A DNA stretch of 16,819 bases from positions 1 through 16,819 of the forward strand of contig CAZDUO010000080.1 of NCBI GenBank assembly GCA_964508655.1, written 5' to 3'. Numbering within the stretch: the first letter of the stretch is position 1; the number at the start of each line of letters is the position of its first letter. Source of the stretch: VBAS01 sp964508655 (lineage in GTDB: Bacteria; Bacteroidota; Bacteroidia; Chitinophagales; Chitinophagaceae). Shown here one piece after another: positions 1 through 7,531 of this stretch. The notes under the pieces are model-generated. The model saw only the letters and a list, made by a program, of their open reading frames with translations. It searched no databases and was not told the origin of the DNA. The translations under genes and the position numbers were made by a program.

Positions 1-77
1 TCTTCCACCAGCGCCTTGCCGATTCCGTCGGTGCCGCCGGTTACCAGTACTGTTTTATCCCCGAAAAAAGTTGACAT
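1..77 (-). CDS. Short-chain dehydrogenase/reductase (SDR), N-terminal fragment
   Basis: Only the first 25 codons lie inside the window; the gene runs off the left edge. The start is an ATG at 77-75 on the minus strand. The fragment reads into a beta strand followed by TGGTDGIG at residues 13-20, which is the TGxxxGIG dinucleotide-binding motif of classical SDR enzymes (Rossmann fold, NAD(P)H). It is therefore probably a soluble cytoplasmic oxidoreductase. The substrate cannot be told from this fragment: 3-oxoacyl-ACP-type, sugar-type and other SDRs all begin this way. It lies just downstream of the tRNA-Lys terminator. A perfect -7-like box sits about 20 bp upstream of its start, so it is probably transcribed separately from the tRNA. 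Confidence 0.8.
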   Translation of the reverse strand, partial: MSTFFGDKTVLVTGGTDGIGKALVE

Positions 78-95
78 AAAAGTGACTTGATATTA

Positions 96-103
96 CAAAC
101 CTA
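96..103 (-). promoter_or_regulatory. Candidate Bacteroidota -7 box for the SDR gene
   Basis: On the minus strand this reads TAGGTTTG, an exact match to the Bacteroidota -7 consensus TAnnTTTG. It would place the transcription start about 10-15 nt before the SDR ATG at 77. No TTG is present at the -33 distance; only the T-run of the preceding terminator falls there. The promoter is therefore a fair but incomplete match. Confidence 0.4.
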
Positions 104-121
104 CTTTAAAAAACAGGGAAT

Positions 122-147
122 AAAAAAAGCCTCCCGTTTCAGGAGGC
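122..147 (-). terminator. Rho-independent terminator of tRNA-Lys
   Basis: Read on the minus strand, GCCTCC and GGAGGC form a 6-bp GC-rich stem (142-147 with 129-134) around a 7-nt loop, followed directly by seven T residues (128-122). It lies 17 nt past the 3' end of the tRNA gene and before the SDR start. This is the expected position for ending the tRNA transcript. Confidence 0.88.
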
Positions 148-163
148 CTGGTGCGTCAATCTG

Positions 164-236
164 TGACCCCGCTGGGACTCGAACCCAGGGCCCCAACATT
201 AAAAGTGTTGTGCTCTACCAGCTGAGCTACGAGGTC
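164..236 (-). tRNA. tRNA-Lys (anticodon TTT)
   Basis: The minus strand folds into a full cloverleaf. The 7-bp acceptor stem pairs GACCTCG with CGGGGTC and has one T-G wobble. The D arm is GCTC/GAGC, and the 5-bp anticodon stem is CAACA/TGTTG around loop CTTTTAA, giving anticodon TTT. The T arm is CTGGG, TTCGAGT, CCCAG. The discriminator base is A at 164. The CCA end is not encoded (the next bases are CAG), so it would be added after transcription, as is common in Bacteroidota. The gene has its own promoter and terminator. Confidence 0.97.
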
Positions 237-283
237 GCCAAAGTAACAGGCACACTACCGGTTACCTTAATTTTTTGGGAGTG

Positions 284-316
284 CAAAAATACAGTCCTGC
301 GTCTTCTAAGCCAAAA
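284..316 (-). promoter_or_regulatory. Bacteroidota-type promoter of tRNA-Lys
   Basis: On the minus strand a TTTTG (316-312) is followed after exactly 20 nt by TATTTTTG (291-284). This matches the known Bacteroidota housekeeping promoter (TTTG or TTG at -33, TAnnTTTG at -7, spacer 19-23 nt) in every fixed position. The predicted start of transcription is near 277, giving a leader of about 40 nt before the mature tRNA 5' end at 236. It is the clearest promoter in the window and supports the phylum assignment. Confidence 0.8.
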
Positions 317-444
317 CTTTTTCTTTTCTTAATTTACGGTTGTTGAACCAACTTTTTTTTAAAACAGGTTTCTATTTATTAACGGCTCGCTGCATAAGCA
401 ACCATTTGTAATGAAAAGCCGATATTTCTGATAGCAAAGCGATT

Positions 445-1212
445 ATGGAAAAAGAAAAAACACCGGTGGAAATTCAAAACCGCATGAGCGGCTCTCCGGA
501 GCTGCTGATAATAAAAGGCAGGATGGATGAAACGGCTCACCTGGTCCGACAGCCGGTGTATAATGAACTGAAAAAGATAATCCGGGTAAATGAAGCATCG
601 GCATTTCCACTGCAACTTGCGCTGGATAAAATCAATAACAGGAGTATTAAACGGGCTGTTGACATTTTGTTTTCAGCCCTTGTGATTACCGCAGTGCTCA
701 CCTGGCTGATACCGCTGATGGCCCTGCTGATAAAACTGGATTCACGGGGGCCGGTATTTTTTTTACAAAAAAGAAATAAGCGCAACGGCGGTGTTTTCAC
801 CTGCATCAAATTCCGGACAATGATAGAAAATGATGACGCCGACCTGCTGCAGGCGATGCCCGGCGATAAACGCATTACACGCCTGGGCAAATTTCTGCGT
901 AATCATTACCTCGACGAGCTGCCGCAATTTTTCAATGTATGGTTGGGCGATATGTCGATTATCGGGCCGCGGCCGCACATGATAAGCGACAATTCAAAGT
1001 ATGAAGAGCTGATTGAGTACTACGACTACCGCCATAAGGTAAAACCCGGCATCACCGGCCTGAGCCAGGTGCTGGGCTACGTGGGTGAAACTTCAGACAT
1101 CCAGCGCATGAAAGACCGGGTGCTGCTGGATTTGTTTTATGTACGCCACTGGTCGCTGCTGCTCGATGTAAAAATATTCTGGCATACCATCCTGCGGTTT
1201 TTCCGTTTTTGA
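445..1212 (+). CDS. Sugar transferase / polyprenyl phosphoglycosyl transferase (PglC/WcaJ catalytic domain)
   Basis: This 255-residue protein is expected to transfer a sugar-1-phosphate from a UDP-sugar to undecaprenyl phosphate at the inner membrane, the first step of repeat-unit assembly. The family signatures are in order: KRAVD (69-73) leading into one hydrophobic segment (about 73-97, with a Pro at 90 like the re-entrant helix of PglC), GPVFF (102-106), KFRTM (122-126), the catalytic Asp-Glu pair in LDELPQ (D157/E158), GPRP (174-177) and KPGITGLSQV (200-209). The four-helix plus CoA-binding-like front half of WcaJ is absent. In its place is a hydrophilic N-terminal extension of about 65 residues with no family I recognise. 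The sugar cannot be predicted. The start is ATG 445 with no clear Shine-Dalgarno; Met14 is an alternative. The 208 bp between it and the tRNA-Lys gene holds the tRNA promoter but no convincing plus-strand promoter. Confidence 0.93.
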   Translation: MEKEKTPVEIQNRMSGSPELLIIKGRMDETAHLVRQPVYNELKKIIRVNEASAFPLQLALDKINNRSIKRAVDILFSALVITAVLTWLIPLMALLIKLDSRGPVFFLQKRNKRNGGVFTCIKFRTMIENDDADLLQAMPGDKRITRLGKFLRNHYLDELPQFFNVWLGDMSIIGPRPHMISDNSKYEELIEYYDYRHKVKPGITGLSQVLGYVGETSDIQRMKDRVLLDLFYVRHWSLLLDVKIFWHTILRFFRF

Positions 1213-1304
1213 AAACCGCCACTCCTTATTTTCGGCAAAGAATAAATTAAGATTATCTTACTTTTCAGAACGCCGTAAAATTTTCTCAACAGCAATTTGC
1301 CGTG

Positions 1305-2372
1305 ATGAAACAGGAAAATAAAACGCTTGTCATTCTTACACCGGCTTTCCCGGCGCACGAATACGATGAAAACTGGGTTCCTTCGCAGCAGTTGTTTCTC
1401 TGCTCGGTGAAAAAACTTTTTCCCGGTGTGAATATTATTGTGCTGAGTTTTATTTATCCTTTTTCTGCGGCACATTATTACTGGCACGGAACAGAGGTTC
1501 AGAGTTTTGATGGCAAGAAATACCGCAAACTGAAACGGCCGCTGCTGTGGCGAAAAGTGTGGAAAAAACTGAATGAAATAAACAAGGAGCAGAAAATTTC
1601 AGCTATGCTCAGTTTCTGGTGCGGCGAGTGTGCCCTGGTGGGTCATTATTTTGGTAAAAGGTATGGAATAAAACACATCACCTGGGTTTGCGGCCAGGAT
1701 GCAAGGGAAACAAACAAGCTGGTAAAATTCATTCGTCCTTATCCCGATGAGCTGGTTGCCAAATCTGATTTCCTGGCTGATGAATTTTACCGGAATCATC
1801 GTATCCGGCCGTCACAAATTATTCCAAACGGAATTGAGCCTTCGATGTTTGAAATTTCTGATAAGCTAAGAGACATTGATGTGCTGGCTGTCGGCTCGCT
1901 GAGTGGTTTAAAACAGTATGATATTTTTATTGAAATAATTGCTGCACTCAGGAAAAAGTTACCGGCTTTGAAAGCCGTGCTTGCCGGTGATGGTGAAGAA
2001 AGGGAAAGACTGAAAAAGCTGGCAGAGGATTATCACCTGCTGGAAAATCTCAGCATGACCGGAATGCTTCCACCTGCCGAAGCGATTAAGCTGATGCAAG
2101 GGGCAAAAGTTTTTTTGCACCCTTCATCCTACGAAGGCTTCAGCATGGCCTGCCTTGAAGCCTTGTATGCCGGCGCCCAAGTTATCAGTTTTGTAAAACC
2201 CATGCATCACGATATTAAGAACTGGCATGTGGTAAAAACAAAGGAAGAGATGAAACAAAAGACACTGGAAATGCTGGAGAAAAAGAAAACATTATTTGAA
2301 CCCGTATTGGTTTACACTATGGATGACAGCGCCGCAGCCATGATGAACCTCCTTGGATTTTCGCCCGGTTAA
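1305..2372 (+). CDS. Glycosyltransferase, GT4-like (GT-B fold)
   Basis: A 355-residue retaining-type GT-B glycosyltransferase, predicted to be cytoplasmic and to add one sugar from a nucleotide donor to the growing lipid-linked glycan. The C-terminal donor half is recognisable: an AVGSL strand-loop (195-199) with GLKQYD, then LAGDGEER (226-233), then HPSSYEGFSMACLEAL (272-287). The last contains the EX7E pair E277/E285 that contacts the donor sugar and phosphate in GT4 enzymes. The N-terminal acceptor half is divergent. A GTG at 1302 directly precedes the ATG at 1305 (GTGATG); I chose the ATG. The gene follows the phosphoglycosyl transferase by 92 bp on the same strand and may be co-transcribed. 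It ends 4 bp from the convergent GT9 gene. Donor and acceptor are unknown. Confidence 0.9.
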   Translation: MKQENKTLVILTPAFPAHEYDENWVPSQQLFLCSVKKLFPGVNIIVLSFIYPFSAAHYYWHGTEVQSFDGKKYRKLKRPLLWRKVWKKLNEINKEQKISAMLSFWCGECALVGHYFGKRYGIKHITWVCGQDARETNKLVKFIRPYPDELVAKSDFLADEFYRNHRIRPSQIIPNGIEPSMFEISDKLRDIDVLAVGSLSGLKQYDIFIEIIAALRKKLPALKAVLAGDGEERERLKKLAEDYHLLENLSMTGMLPPAEAIKLMQGAKVFLHPSSYEGFSMACLEALYAGAQVISFVKPMHHDIKNWHVVKTKEEMKQKTLEMLEKKKTLFEPVLVYTMDDSAAAMMNLLGFSPG

Positions 2373-2376
2373 TATT

Positions 2377-3393
2377 TCATTTTTTTAAAAGTGTTTTGGC
2401 TTTTTCAAAAACCATTTCCGGAGAATAGCGGGTAAGGCAGCGGGTGTCGCCCCACTTGCATTTTTCCTGCATGCAACTGCCGCAGGGCAGGTCGGTTGAA
2501 TCGAGAAATGTGGAATGTTTGCCAAGCGGCCTTGCTTTATCGCTGCGGCTGCCGCCAAACAATGCAAATGTGGGAATGCCTGAAACCCAGGCCATGTGCA
2601 TAAGGCCCGAATCTTCGCTGAGCACCAGCTTTGCATATTGTAATATGCAGAAGGCTTCCGCTGCCGTTGTTTTGCCGGTGAGGTTGATAATGTTATCTCT
2701 TAATTGAGTTTTTAGGTAACCGGCTTTTGCTGAAATAAAAGGCAGGCCGATGATGAGAAACTGTGATTGCGGAAATTCTTTCAGCCACAGTTTTGCAAAA
2801 CCTGCATAATTCTCAATCGGCCAGTTGCGGGTTTCAAATGCACCGGCCGGGTTCAGTACAATCAAATCTTTTTTCCCGTTCCAGCCGCCGGCAAGCAGAA
2901 TTTGTTTTGCGTTTAAATCACTGTTGAAAACAAAATTGTGTGAAGCAGTGAAGTTGCCCAGTCCCGCTGCTTCAATAGTGTTTTTTGTTCTTTCGCCTGC
3001 AGGCAGGGGAGAATGCCTGTCGAATTCAACCCAGGCAGTCGGGCGCAGAATTTTGCGTACAAGCCTGCTGAGAATATTATTCTGCAAATCGAGAATGACA
3101 TCGTAACGGCGGAAGAAAAGACGCGGCAGTAAAAAGAGAGTATAAAGCAATTGCAGTTTCAGGTTTCTTTTGCCGGCTATTGAAAAAATTTTATTGAACA
3201 AAATAAGATTCCGGGGAACAGGCTCCGTTTCCACCCGTGTAAGAAAATCTATCTGAACCGAAGCCGGCAACCGGTTGCGCAAATCCTGCAGATAAGGCAG
3301 TGTAATCACCACATCGCCCATGGCCTGCAGGCGGATAGCCAGGATTTTTTTTGGCAGTGTTTTTTTATTCCAGGGTTTTGCCGCAATCGTCAT
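2377..3393 (-). CDS. Glycosyltransferase family 9 (heptosyltransferase-type)
   Basis: A 338-residue GT-B protein of the ADP-heptose:LPS heptosyltransferase family. Visible signatures are the N-terminal RLQAMGDVVITLP (21-33), whose Asp27 sits where GT9 enzymes have their essential acidic residue, NPAGAFETRNWP (181-192) in the linker to the donor half, and SEDSGLMHMAWVSGIPT (259-275) followed by ALFGGS. Four cysteines near the C-terminus (C304, C307, C312, C319; C-x2-C-x4-C-x6-C) resemble the Cys-rich tails of many heptosyltransferases. The start is ATG 3393, overlapping the stop of the upstream GT-C gene as ATGA, so translation is probably coupled. The donor could be ADP-heptose or another sugar; the family call is firm, the substrate is not. 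It is the last gene of a three-gene minus-strand unit. Confidence 0.93.
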   Translation of the reverse strand: MTIAAKPWNKKTLPKKILAIRLQAMGDVVITLPYLQDLRNRLPASVQIDFLTRVETEPVPRNLILFNKIFSIAGKRNLKLQLLYTLFLLPRLFFRRYDVILDLQNNILSRLVRKILRPTAWVEFDRHSPLPAGERTKNTIEAAGLGNFTASHNFVFNSDLNAKQILLAGGWNGKKDLIVLNPAGAFETRNWPIENYAGFAKLWLKEFPQSQFLIIGLPFISAKAGYLKTQLRDNIINLTGKTTAAEAFCILQYAKLVLSEDSGLMHMAWVSGIPTFALFGGSRSDKARPLGKHSTFLDSTDLPCGSCMQEKCKWGDTRCLTRYSPEMVFEKAKTLLKK

Positions 3394-4919
3394 GGCTGGT
3401 GAATTTTTTTGCTGCTGATTTCATACAGGTACAGGTTGCCGCCTTTTTCCATGGCATCATCTTTTTTATCCTGCAATTTTACTTCAAACAAAGCGGTTAA
3501 ACGGTCATCAAGCCGGTTCAGCCTTTCAGGCGGATGAATGCTGAGCATATAAACCTTTTCCGCTGGTTCCTTTTTCAAAAATGCGTTGATGCCGTCGCTG
3601 TACCGGTTTTTTCTTTGCAGCATGGCAGCCATCTCACTGTTCCAAAGCAAAAAAGAAGCTTCCCGCTGCAGGTCTGTGCAATACCATGCTTTACCGGTAA
3701 ATGCAGCAAGATTGTTAAGGCACCAGTAATCAGTGACAATTTTTTCGCCTGAAGGAATTTTTTTCAACAGCGTTTTTACCTGGCTCGCATTTGAAAACGG
3801 TAGCCTCATATCTTTTACAACCATAAACAGCCCGGCAATTATTTGCATGCCAAGCACTGCGATGACAAAAAGATGCTGATTCCTGTTCGGCTTATTTTCA
3901 GCACAATAAAACCAAAGCGCTGCCAGGATGCTGATAAAAATAAAGCCCGCATGTCGTGCATTGGTAAAAGGCAGGAAAACAGAAACAATAAAAAATAAAA
4001 ACAGGGCGAACAGGAAGAAGAGCAAACTCTTTTTATTTTTTCTCAAAATGGCAAAGGCCATAATTAATACCAATAGGGATAAAAATGGGTTAAGCCATTT
4101 TAATATTTTAACGTCCGGTTGCGCTTCCAGCAGAAACTGTGTATCCCAGCAGTGATATTGCCACCAGGCCGGCAAGGACACAAAAGCTCTCAAGGGCGCC
4201 TGGGCAACGGATGAAAGCTGTTGCATATTCCAACGCTCAATCCAGTAATCAGTATTTAATGAACTGTCGGGCGGGGGATAAATAAACCAGGCAGACGGCA
4301 ACAGTATAATTATCCCGGTAAACAAGGGGATAAGAACTGACGCCGGTTTTTTCTTTTGCTCAAATTCAATAAGCAAATAATAAAAGAGCAAACCGGCTGC
4401 CAGCAGTAAGCCCATCAAATGGGTATTGGATAATAGAAAAAACAAAAGGGAAAAGAGCAGCCTTTTGCCTCTGAATTTTTTTTGAATGACAAGGCAGGCC
4501 AAAAAAGTAAATAATACAGCCATGCTGTAATTTCTGCTGATGATGCTGTACTCAAACAGGAAAAAATAGCCAAAAGGTATCAGCATCTTCCAAAGAAAAG
4601 GGAAGGGTGAATAAAATAAAACAAGAAAGATAACGAGACAGGCGATGAAGAGATGAACAACCTGCACATAGCCGGGGTCATGCGTGAACTTTGAGATGCT
4701 CCATAAAACCACATACCACAGCGGCGGATGGCCTTCGTACCGGGTATTTGAAATCAGTTCAAAAAAGCTGCCGCTGGCTTTGGCAATGTTCCAGCTATGT
4801 ATTTCATCGCCCCACATTTCGTGATGGGCCAAGGTGAGCCCGGAAATGAGGAGATATGCAAAAAAAGCTCCCCATAAAACCGGGTTTGCCAAAGCATATC
4901 GTGTTCCAGGATTGTTCAC
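3390..4919 (-). CDS. Multi-pass membrane glycosyltransferase, GT-C fold (ArnT/PMT-like)
   Basis: A 509-residue integral membrane protein with about ten to eleven hydrophobic segments and a soluble C-terminal part of about 100 residues. The first periplasmic loop carries WGDE (36-39) with the Asp-Glu pair typical of GT-C enzymes. It is followed by EGHPPLWY (62-69), very like the HPPLYY-type motif of ArnT and protein O-mannosyltransferase relatives. Such enzymes use polyprenyl-phosphate-linked sugars on the periplasmic face to modify glycans, lipid A or proteins. The start is a GTG at 4919-4917, 5 bp after the stop of the GT2 gene; no ATG lies near the start of the conserved region. Its end overlaps the GT9 start by 4 bp. 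Acceptor and donor are unknown, but its place suggests side-branch decoration of the polysaccharide. Confidence 0.85.
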   Translation of the reverse strand: MNNPGTRYALANPVLWGAFFAYLLISGLTLAHHEMWGDEIHSWNIAKASGSFFELISNTRYEGHPPLWYVVLWSISKFTHDPGYVQVVHLFIACLVIFLVLFYSPFPFLWKMLIPFGYFFLFEYSIISRNYSMAVLFTFLACLVIQKKFRGKRLLFSLLFFLLSNTHLMGLLLAAGLLFYYLLIEFEQKKKPASVLIPLFTGIIILLPSAWFIYPPPDSSLNTDYWIERWNMQQLSSVAQAPLRAFVSLPAWWQYHCWDTQFLLEAQPDVKILKWLNPFLSLLVLIMAFAILRKNKKSLLFFLFALFLFFIVSVFLPFTNARHAGFIFISILAALWFYCAENKPNRNQHLFVIAVLGMQIIAGLFMVVKDMRLPFSNASQVKTLLKKIPSGEKIVTDYWCLNNLAAFTGKAWYCTDLQREASFLLWNSEMAAMLQRKNRYSDGINAFLKKEPAEKVYMLSIHPPERLNRLDDRLTALFEVKLQDKKDDAMEKGGNLYLYEISSKKIHQP

Positions 4920-4924
4920 AAATT

Positions 4925-5932
4925 TTAAAAGCCAGGTTCAGTTATTTTTTTATTTTTTACTGCCGCCTCTGTATATGGATTTTTCCCGAAAGCAATTGTC
5001 ATGAAAGATTTTAATGCCGCTTTTACCATTGCCCATTTTCCTTTTATCATAAAATAAACCAGGTTTCCGGTCAGCGACCAGAGCAGCCATCGTCGTTTTA
5101 TCTGCGACAGGTTTTTTTTTGTTTTAATAAAATAATCGAGCGACAATACCCGCCTGTAAAATTGAAGTGGTTGATGCAGCCGGTTTTCAGTTTCCTGCTG
5201 ATGGTAAACAAAAGCATCTGTCAATATATGAATGTGTGGGGCAGGGAAACCAGCAGCCACTCCATAATGATCGCCGATGCCGTGCCTGTCGAGCACTTCA
5301 TCGTAAGGAGAATTCAGCAGCCATTCTTTTTTTATCAGCGAAGCGCCAAGCCCGTAAACGGGCGTTGTAAAAAAGCTGCCTGAAAAATCGGTTAGTACCG
5401 GCCAGCCTGCTTTGGAAAGGTGATTGCCCTTTTGCCGGTAATGTTTTTTTATTTTTTTAATAATGAAATTTTTGCTGCTGCATTCAATGGAACCCCAGAT
5501 GCCCAGGCCGAAAAGAAATTTCCATGTTAAAACCAGTCCTGATTTTTCAGGGTATTCACCTGTCCATTTATTTTTTTCTTTTTGAAGCACAAGACCTGAA
5601 ACAGCGCCGGCTTCAGGGTGCATTTCAATATGTCCAGCTAGTATTTGTAAATAATCCGCCGGCACTTCCATATCATCGTCGCAAATAAAAATCCAGGACG
5701 ACTTCGCTTTATTGATTCCCAGGTTTCTTTGTTTGCAGACTGTTTTTTCAGAAAAGAGATATTGGATTTTCAGGTTTTTAAATTTAAAGTATTCTTTTTC
5801 AGATAACCTTTCTTCTCCCGCATCAATAATGATGATTTCATCTGCAGTCAGCGTTGAATCATTAAGGTTTTGCAACAAAGAAAGCAGGCTGGGTTTGCGG
5901 TTGCAGGTAGGTATGACAACGCTGATGTTCAT
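4925..5932 (-). CDS. Glycosyltransferase family 2 (GT-A fold)
   Basis: A 335-residue inverting GT2 enzyme. The nucleotide-binding start SVVIPTCNR (4-12) is followed by IIIIDAG (33-39), KQRNLGINKA (67-76) and then WIFICDDDMEVP (80-91), whose DDD at 85-87 is the metal-binding DXD motif. A later DRHGIGDHYGVA (215-226) takes the place of the usual ED-type catalytic region. The C-terminal segment (about 283-310) is moderately hydrophobic and basic and may associate with the membrane. It is the first gene of a three-gene minus-strand unit (GT2, GT-C, GT9) and starts at ATG 5932. Upstream lies a 132-bp spacer shared with the divergent radical SAM gene. The substrate is not predictable. Confidence 0.92.
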   Translation of the reverse strand: MNISVVIPTCNRKPSLLSLLQNLNDSTLTADEIIIIDAGEERLSEKEYFKFKNLKIQYLFSEKTVCKQRNLGINKAKSSWIFICDDDMEVPADYLQILAGHIEMHPEAGAVSGLVLQKEKNKWTGEYPEKSGLVLTWKFLFGLGIWGSIECSSKNFIIKKIKKHYRQKGNHLSKAGWPVLTDFSGSFFTTPVYGLGASLIKKEWLLNSPYDEVLDRHGIGDHYGVAAGFPAPHIHILTDAFVYHQQETENRLHQPLQFYRRVLSLDYFIKTKKNLSQIKRRWLLWSLTGNLVYFMIKGKWAMVKAALKSFMTIAFGKNPYTEAAVKNKKITEPGF

Positions 5933-5973
5933 TTCAGGAAAGAAAAGGTTGAAGTATTGCCGTCAAATACATC

Positions 5974-6004
5974 CGAAAATAAAGATAAATTGACTGAAGG
6001 GCAA
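5974..6004 (-). promoter_or_regulatory. Candidate promoter for the GT2/GT-C/GT9 unit
   Basis: On the minus strand TTG (6004-6002) is followed after 20 nt by TATTTTCG (5981-5974). This matches the Bacteroidota -7 consensus TAnnTTTG at all but one fixed position. The predicted transcription start is near 5967, leaving a leader of about 35 nt before the GT2 ATG. Because such AT-rich matches occur by chance, this is moderate evidence only. Confidence 0.4.
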
Positions 6005-6006
6005 CC

Positions 6007-6036
6007 TTGTTCTTTGTAAGAACCGATTTAACTTTA
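6007..6036 (+). promoter_or_regulatory. Candidate promoter for the radical SAM/methyltransferase unit
   Basis: TTG at 6007-6009, a 19-nt spacer, then TAACTTTA at 6029-6036, one mismatch from TAnnTTTG. Transcription would start near 6043, about 22 nt before the ATG at 6065. Its -33 element lies 2 bp from that of the opposite candidate promoter (CAACCTTG, 6002-6009), so the two would be back to back. Confidence 0.38.
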
Positions 6037-6064
6037 TCATTGAAATGAAATTCTGTGCCGGGTT

Positions 6065-7531
6065 ATGAAAAAAATCCTTTTCACCCATTCCTATTTCCTT
6101 CACTTCGATCCCAAACAGTGGGAGACGGGGCAGCCTTATGCACCGCTGGGCACCCTGTATGCTGCCGCACTGATGAGAAAGAACGGGCATGATGTAAAAC
6201 TGGAGGACGTGATGTTTGCCCAAAGTCCGGATGAAATGATTCCGGCTATTGAAGAATACCGCCCCGACTATTTTGTGATTTACGACGACGGCTTTAATTA
6301 CCTGACCAAGATGTGCCTTACCAATATGCGGGAGGCTGCTTTTCGTATGATAGGGCTGGCAAAGCAAAGAGGCTGTACGGTGATTGTTTCCAGCTCCGAC
6401 TCCACCGACCATTATGAAAAATATCTTGACCGGGGCGCCGATTTTATTTTGCTGGGCGAAGCGGAAATGACTTTGCTGGAACTGGTAAACGCTTTAAGCA
6501 AAGGAGAAAATGATTTTACTCCCATCTTAGGGCTTGCATTTAAAAAAGAAAATTGCGTAGTGAAAACACCGCGCCGCAATGTGATAAAAGATCTCGATAC
6601 CCTGCCTTTTCCTGCATGGGACCTGGTGAATTTGGAGCCTTACAGGAAAATGTGGCTTCAGCATGCCGGTTATTTTTCCATAAACATGGCAACTACAAGA
6701 GGCTGCCCGTATAAATGTAACTGGTGTGCCAAACCCATTTACGGCAACCGCTACAATTCCCGCTCGCCGCAGAATGTAGTGGAGGAGCTGAAGATGCTGA
6801 AAGAAAAATACCGTTTCGACCATATCTGGTTTTGTGATGATATTTTCGGATTGAAACCCGGCTGGGTGCATGAGTTTGCCACGCTGGTAGAAAAAGAAGG
6901 ATTAAAATTCAAATTTAAAATACAGGCCCGTGCCGACCTGCTGCTGCAGGAAAATTACATCCGCGACCTGGCCCGTGCCGGCTGCGACAATATCTGGATG
7001 GGAGCAGAGAGCGGCTCGCAGAAAATCCTGGATGCAATGGAAAAAGGAATTAAAGTGGAGCAGGTATATGCCGCCACAAAACTGGTAAGACAGTACGGCA
7101 TGAAGCCTTCGTTCTTTATCCAGTTCGGGTACCTGGGCGAAACAAAAGAAGACATCAGGAAGACGATAAAAATGATAAACGGGCTGCTGCCTTATGAAAT
7201 CGGCATCTCCGTGTCGTACCCGCTGCCTGGCACCGGTTTTTATGAAAAAGTAAAAACCGATTTAAAAGAAAAAACCAACTGGACTGATTCGGATGAACTG
7301 GCTCTGATGTTTCGCAACACATACCAGCCGGCTTTTTATAAACAACTCTACCGCTATGTGCATCGCAGTCACCGGGCCCATGTGGCGCTGCATTTTCTGA
7401 AACAGCTTTTGACATCGCCGGCTAAAGCAAGTTTTTATAAAATAAGAAAAGCAGCTTCTTATCTTTATTATCTTCCTGCGAGTATCATTGCAAAACTGAA
7501 ACTCGATGCACTGGAAAAATCTCCGGTATAG
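6065..7531 (+). CDS. B12-binding-domain radical SAM protein
   Basis: A 488-residue protein of the cobalamin-binding-type radical SAM class (BchE/HpnJ-like architecture). Residues 1 to about 145 look like a Rossmann-type B12-binding domain (PYAPLGTLYAAALMRKNGHDV at 24-44, then GADFILLGEAE at 124-134), but the DxHxxG cobalamin-ligating motif is absent, as in many members of this class. The radical SAM core follows, with CPYKCNWC (214-221) giving the CxxxCxxC that holds the 4Fe-4S cluster (C214, C218, C221), and GAESGSQK (313-320) for SAM binding. A basic C-terminal tail of about 90 residues follows the core. Known relatives catalyse radical methylations or ring rearrangements on lipids, antibiotics and pigments; no substrate can be assigned here. 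Its stop overlaps the next gene's GTG (TAGTG). The setting suggests modification of a glycan or lipid made by the locus (inference). Confidence 0.9.
   Translation: MKKILFTHSYFLHFDPKQWETGQPYAPLGTLYAAALMRKNGHDVKLEDVMFAQSPDEMIPAIEEYRPDYFVIYDDGFNYLTKMCLTNMREAAFRMIGLAKQRGCTVIVSSSDSTDHYEKYLDRGADFILLGEAEMTLLELVNALSKGENDFTPILGLAFKKENCVVKTPRRNVIKDLDTLPFPAWDLVNLEPYRKMWLQHAGYFSINMATTRGCPYKCNWCAKPIYGNRYNSRSPQNVVEELKMLKEKYRFDHIWFCDDIFGLKPGWVHEFATLVEKEGLKFKFKIQARADLLLQENYIRDLARAGCDNIWMGAESGSQKILDAMEKGIKVEQVYAATKLVRQYGMKPSFFIQFGYLGETKEDIRKTIKMINGLLPYEIGISVSYPLPGTGFYEKVKTDLKEKTNWTDSDELALMFRNTYQPAFYKQLYRYVHRSHRAHVALHFLKQLLTSPAKASFYKIRKAASYLYYLPASIIAKLKLDALEKSPV

Noticed and set aside
87..332. Open frame on the plus strand across the tRNA region
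   Set aside because: It runs through the antisense of tRNA-Lys, its terminator and its promoter, so coding is implausible.
423..430. TATTTCTG upstream of the phosphoglycosyl transferase as a -7 box
   Set aside because: It has one mismatch, no -33 element at 19-23 nt, and would leave almost no leader before the ATG at 445.
2373..2400. T-run after the convergent plus-strand glycosyltransferase as a terminator
   Set aside because: There is a run of T at 2381-2387 but I see no stable GC stem before it.
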